Positions 62,345 through 64,000 of a stretch of DNA of 64,000 nucleotides are shown here, in pieces. Made by a program: the position numbers and the translations under genes. The DNA lies in assembly GCA_905176665.1 (NCBI GenBank), contig CAJINA010000188.1, positions 186,001 to 250,000 of the forward strand, read 5' to 3'. Each line of letters begins with the position of its first letter. The first letter of the stretch is position 1. This DNA comes from Olavius algarvensis Delta 4 endosymbiont. GTDB lineage: Bacteria; Desulfobacterota; Desulfobacteria; Desulfobacterales; CAJINA01. The notes beneath the pieces are model-generated. The model made no database searches. It had not been told where the DNA came from and was given only the letters and a program-made list of their open reading frames with translations.

Positions 62345-63514
62345 ATGAGCCAACTGTATGTCATTTCCGCCGTCGGCAAGGACAAACCCGGCCTGGTCTA
62401 CACTGTATCAAACGTCCTGGCTGAACTGGGCATCAATATTGTCGACGTGGACGCCCGTTCGGTAAGGGGGCACTTTTCGCTGTTCATCGTCATCGACCTG
62501 AGTACCTCGGAGCACGGATTCGAAAAAATGTACACCAGCCTGAAACCGCTGGAGTCGAATTTCAACCTCGGTCTCAACATCGAACCGTATGAAGCCGGTC
62601 GCCGCAAAGCCGAGAAGCGCATGATGGTTCTGACGGTCATGGGGCAGGACCGGCCGGGAATCGTGGCCGGAGTTTCCGGCATTATGGCCGAGATAGACAT
62701 CAACATCGAAACCATCCGGATGATTGCCCGCGGTGATTACATCGCCATGGAGCTGAGCGTGGACGCTTCCGAAGTGCCGGATATGTCCGTCGCCCGCAAA
62801 ACCCTCTATAAATTTTCAGAAGATACCGGACTGGATGTTTCTCTACGTGATCACGACATCTTCGAAAAACCCAAGCGGGTCGTCATCTTCGACTGTGACA
62901 GCACTATTATTCAGGAAGAGGTCATCGATGAACTTGCCAAGGTGGCCGGCGTCAGTAACCGGGTAAAAACGATGACCGACCGGGCCATGCAGGGGGAGCT
63001 GGATTTTGAAGCAGCCCTCAAGGAGCGCGTCAGCCTGCTCAAAGGCGTCACCACCGAACAGCTGGAAATGCTGTCCGGAGCCATCAACCTGACGGCCGGC
63101 GCCGAAGAATTGATCGCCACCCTGCATTTCATGGGGTATAAGGTCGGGGTCATATCCGGCGGGTTCACGTTCTTCACCGATTACCTGAAGAATAAGCTCA
63201 ACCTGGATTATGTGTTCGCCAATGAACTGGAAATCGTGGACGGCGTGGTCACCGGCCGTATAAAGGGCGAGATCATCGATGCGAACCGCAAAGGTGAAAT
63301 CATTCGCAAGATTGCGGACAGTGAGCGTATTTCCATTGACCAGGTAGTCGCTGTGGGTGATGGGGCCAACGACCGCTTCATGCTCGAAAATTCAGGCCTG
63401 GCAATCGCGTTCAATCCAAAAGAAATTTTGAAAGAGTATAGCGATGGAATGATAAACAGCGACAATATTTCTGGACTGCTGCATTTTTTGGGGATACCGG
63501 AGCTCAATAAATAA
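62345..63514 (+). CDS. serB: Phosphoserine phosphatase with two ACT domains
   Basis: This 389-residue protein has two ACT regulatory domains (about residues 1-80 and 92-170; GKDKPGLVYTVSNVLAELGI and GQDRPGIVAGVSGIMAEIDI) and a HAD phosphatase domain (about 175-389) with nucleophile motif FDCDSTII, an SGGFTFFTDYL motif and VGDGANDRFML. It removes phosphate from phosphoserine in serine synthesis, with ACT domains giving possible amino-acid feedback. The gene stands alone. Confidence 0.95.
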   Translation: MSQLYVISAVGKDKPGLVYTVSNVLAELGINIVDVDARSVRGHFSLFIVIDLSTSEHGFEKMYTSLKPLESNFNLGLNIEPYEAGRRKAEKRMMVLTVMGQDRPGIVAGVSGIMAEIDINIETIRMIARGDYIAMELSVDASEVPDMSVARKTLYKFSEDTGLDVSLRDHDIFEKPKRVVIFDCDSTIIQEEVIDELAKVAGVSNRVKTMTDRAMQGELDFEAALKERVSLLKGVTTEQLEMLSGAINLTAGAEELIATLHFMGYKVGVISGGFTFFTDYLKNKLNLDYVFANELEIVDGVVTGRIKGEIIDANRKGEIIRKIADSERISIDQVVAVGDGANDRFMLENSGLAIAFNPKEILKEYSDGMINSDNISGLLHFLGIPELNK

Positions 63515-63748
63515 AAGGGTGCAAGGGGTCAAGTAAAAATCAAAACCCATTGTAACCCCAGGTCCGGAGACTTGAGCCCTTGAAATACAATGCTGATTTG
63601 AGATACAAGGGATCGGGGATGCTAATAAATTGTTCAAGCGGTTTTTAAGATCGGAACGGTCTTTCACTTGAACCCTTGACCCCACGACCCCTGGGACCCT
63701 TCTTCCTCAAAACTTGAAAGATATTTTACCACGCGGAGACCTGACATC

Positions 63749-64000
63749 ATGAATAAAGTAAACTACATGTCCGTTGCTGACGAGGCCATGGCCAAAATCA
63801 AAAAGGGTGTGTTCCTGACGGTCAAAGCCGGCGACCGGCTGAACACGATGACGATCGGCTGGGCCACCATCGGCCATTGCTGGCAAAAGCCCATTTTCAT
63901 GATCATGGTCCGCAACTCGCGACACACCTTTTCCATCATCGAGGACGCCGACGATTTCACGGTTTCCATCCCGGCCCTGGACATGAAAAACGCGGTCATG
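63749..64000 (+). CDS. Flavin reductase-like protein (3' end outside window)
   Basis: The first 84 residues are visible. The start (MNKVNYMSVADEAMAKIKKG) and VFLTVKAGDRLNTMTIGWAT followed by KPIFMIMVRNSRHTFSIIE match the flavin reductase/FMN-binding split-barrel family, which binds FMN and reduces it or a partner. GCGGAG lies upstream of ATG 63749. The remainder is beyond base 64000. Confidence 0.8.
   Translation, partial: MNKVNYMSVADEAMAKIKKGVFLTVKAGDRLNTMTIGWATIGHCWQKPIFMIMVRNSRHTFSIIEDADDFTVSIPALDMKNAVM

Overview
The window looks like a chromosomal segment of an anaerobic Gram-negative bacterium of the Desulfobacterota (Desulfobacterales/Desulfosarcina-like). This placement is an inference from gene content: a type IV pilus pilMNOPQ operon, a six-gene Rnf complex in the order rnfCDGEAB, several soluble iron-sulfur/flavin electron-transfer modules, TauE/SafE sulfur-type exporters, many two-component proteins with sigma-54 activators, and an ABC transporter of the branched-chain/aromatic-acid type beside an acyl-CoA ligase. 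No sulfate-reduction core gene, rRNA, tRNA, CRISPR array or transposase was found.

Layout. 0-6.9 kb: the 3' end of a TPR gene converges on a minus-strand operon encoding a small HTH protein and PilM, PilN, PilO, PilP and PilQ; pilQ carries a one-base frameshift. 7.2-10.4 kb: a sensor kinase and an NtrC-family regulator end at a strong terminator. They are followed by an apparently gene-free region holding what looks like a sigma-54-driven small RNA with its own terminator. 10.9-18.6 kb (minus): a 7TM-GAF histidine kinase, a Fur-FeoA-FeoA fusion, FeoB, an SH3 protein, a PfkB kinase and a TPR membrane protein. 19-25 kb (minus): a five-gene operon for a cytoplasmic molybdopterin oxidoreductase with Fe-S and FAD/NAD(P) partners plus a 70-residue protein of unknown function.

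25.4-32.5 kb (plus): a near-consensus sigma-54 promoter precedes membrane proteins, two TauE/SafE proteins (one fused to an exported domain), a sensor kinase and an NtrC-family activator, suggesting an operon controlled by its own two-component system. 32.7-36.4 kb (minus): a cyclic-nucleotide-binding-domain protein followed by NuoE-, NuoF- and NuoG/HoxU-like subunits without an adjacent catalytic subunit. 37-45.4 kb (plus): a long-chain acyl-CoA ligase, the Rnf operon and a universal stress protein. 45.7-52.2 kb: a Cache/PAS hybrid kinase and an M1-peptidase/ChaN/PDZ fusion protein.

52.5-59.8 kb: a liv-type ABC transporter (its binding-protein gene frameshifted in an A8 tract), an acyl-CoA ligase and a nitroreductase, plausibly an uptake-and-activation cassette for an organic acid. 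60-64 kb: a receiver-domain protein, a DadA-like oxidase, SerB with two ACT domains and the start of a flavin reductase-like gene.

A family of dispersed elements of about 196 bp with terminal inverted repeats runs through the window: three complete copies, one divergent copy and two fragments. They repeatedly abut gene ends, and one supplies the probable start codon of the peptidase fusion. The most interesting candidate for a new system is the kinase/NtrC regulator pair next to the predicted sigma-54 small RNA, whose exposed segment is complementary to Shine-Dalgarno sequences.
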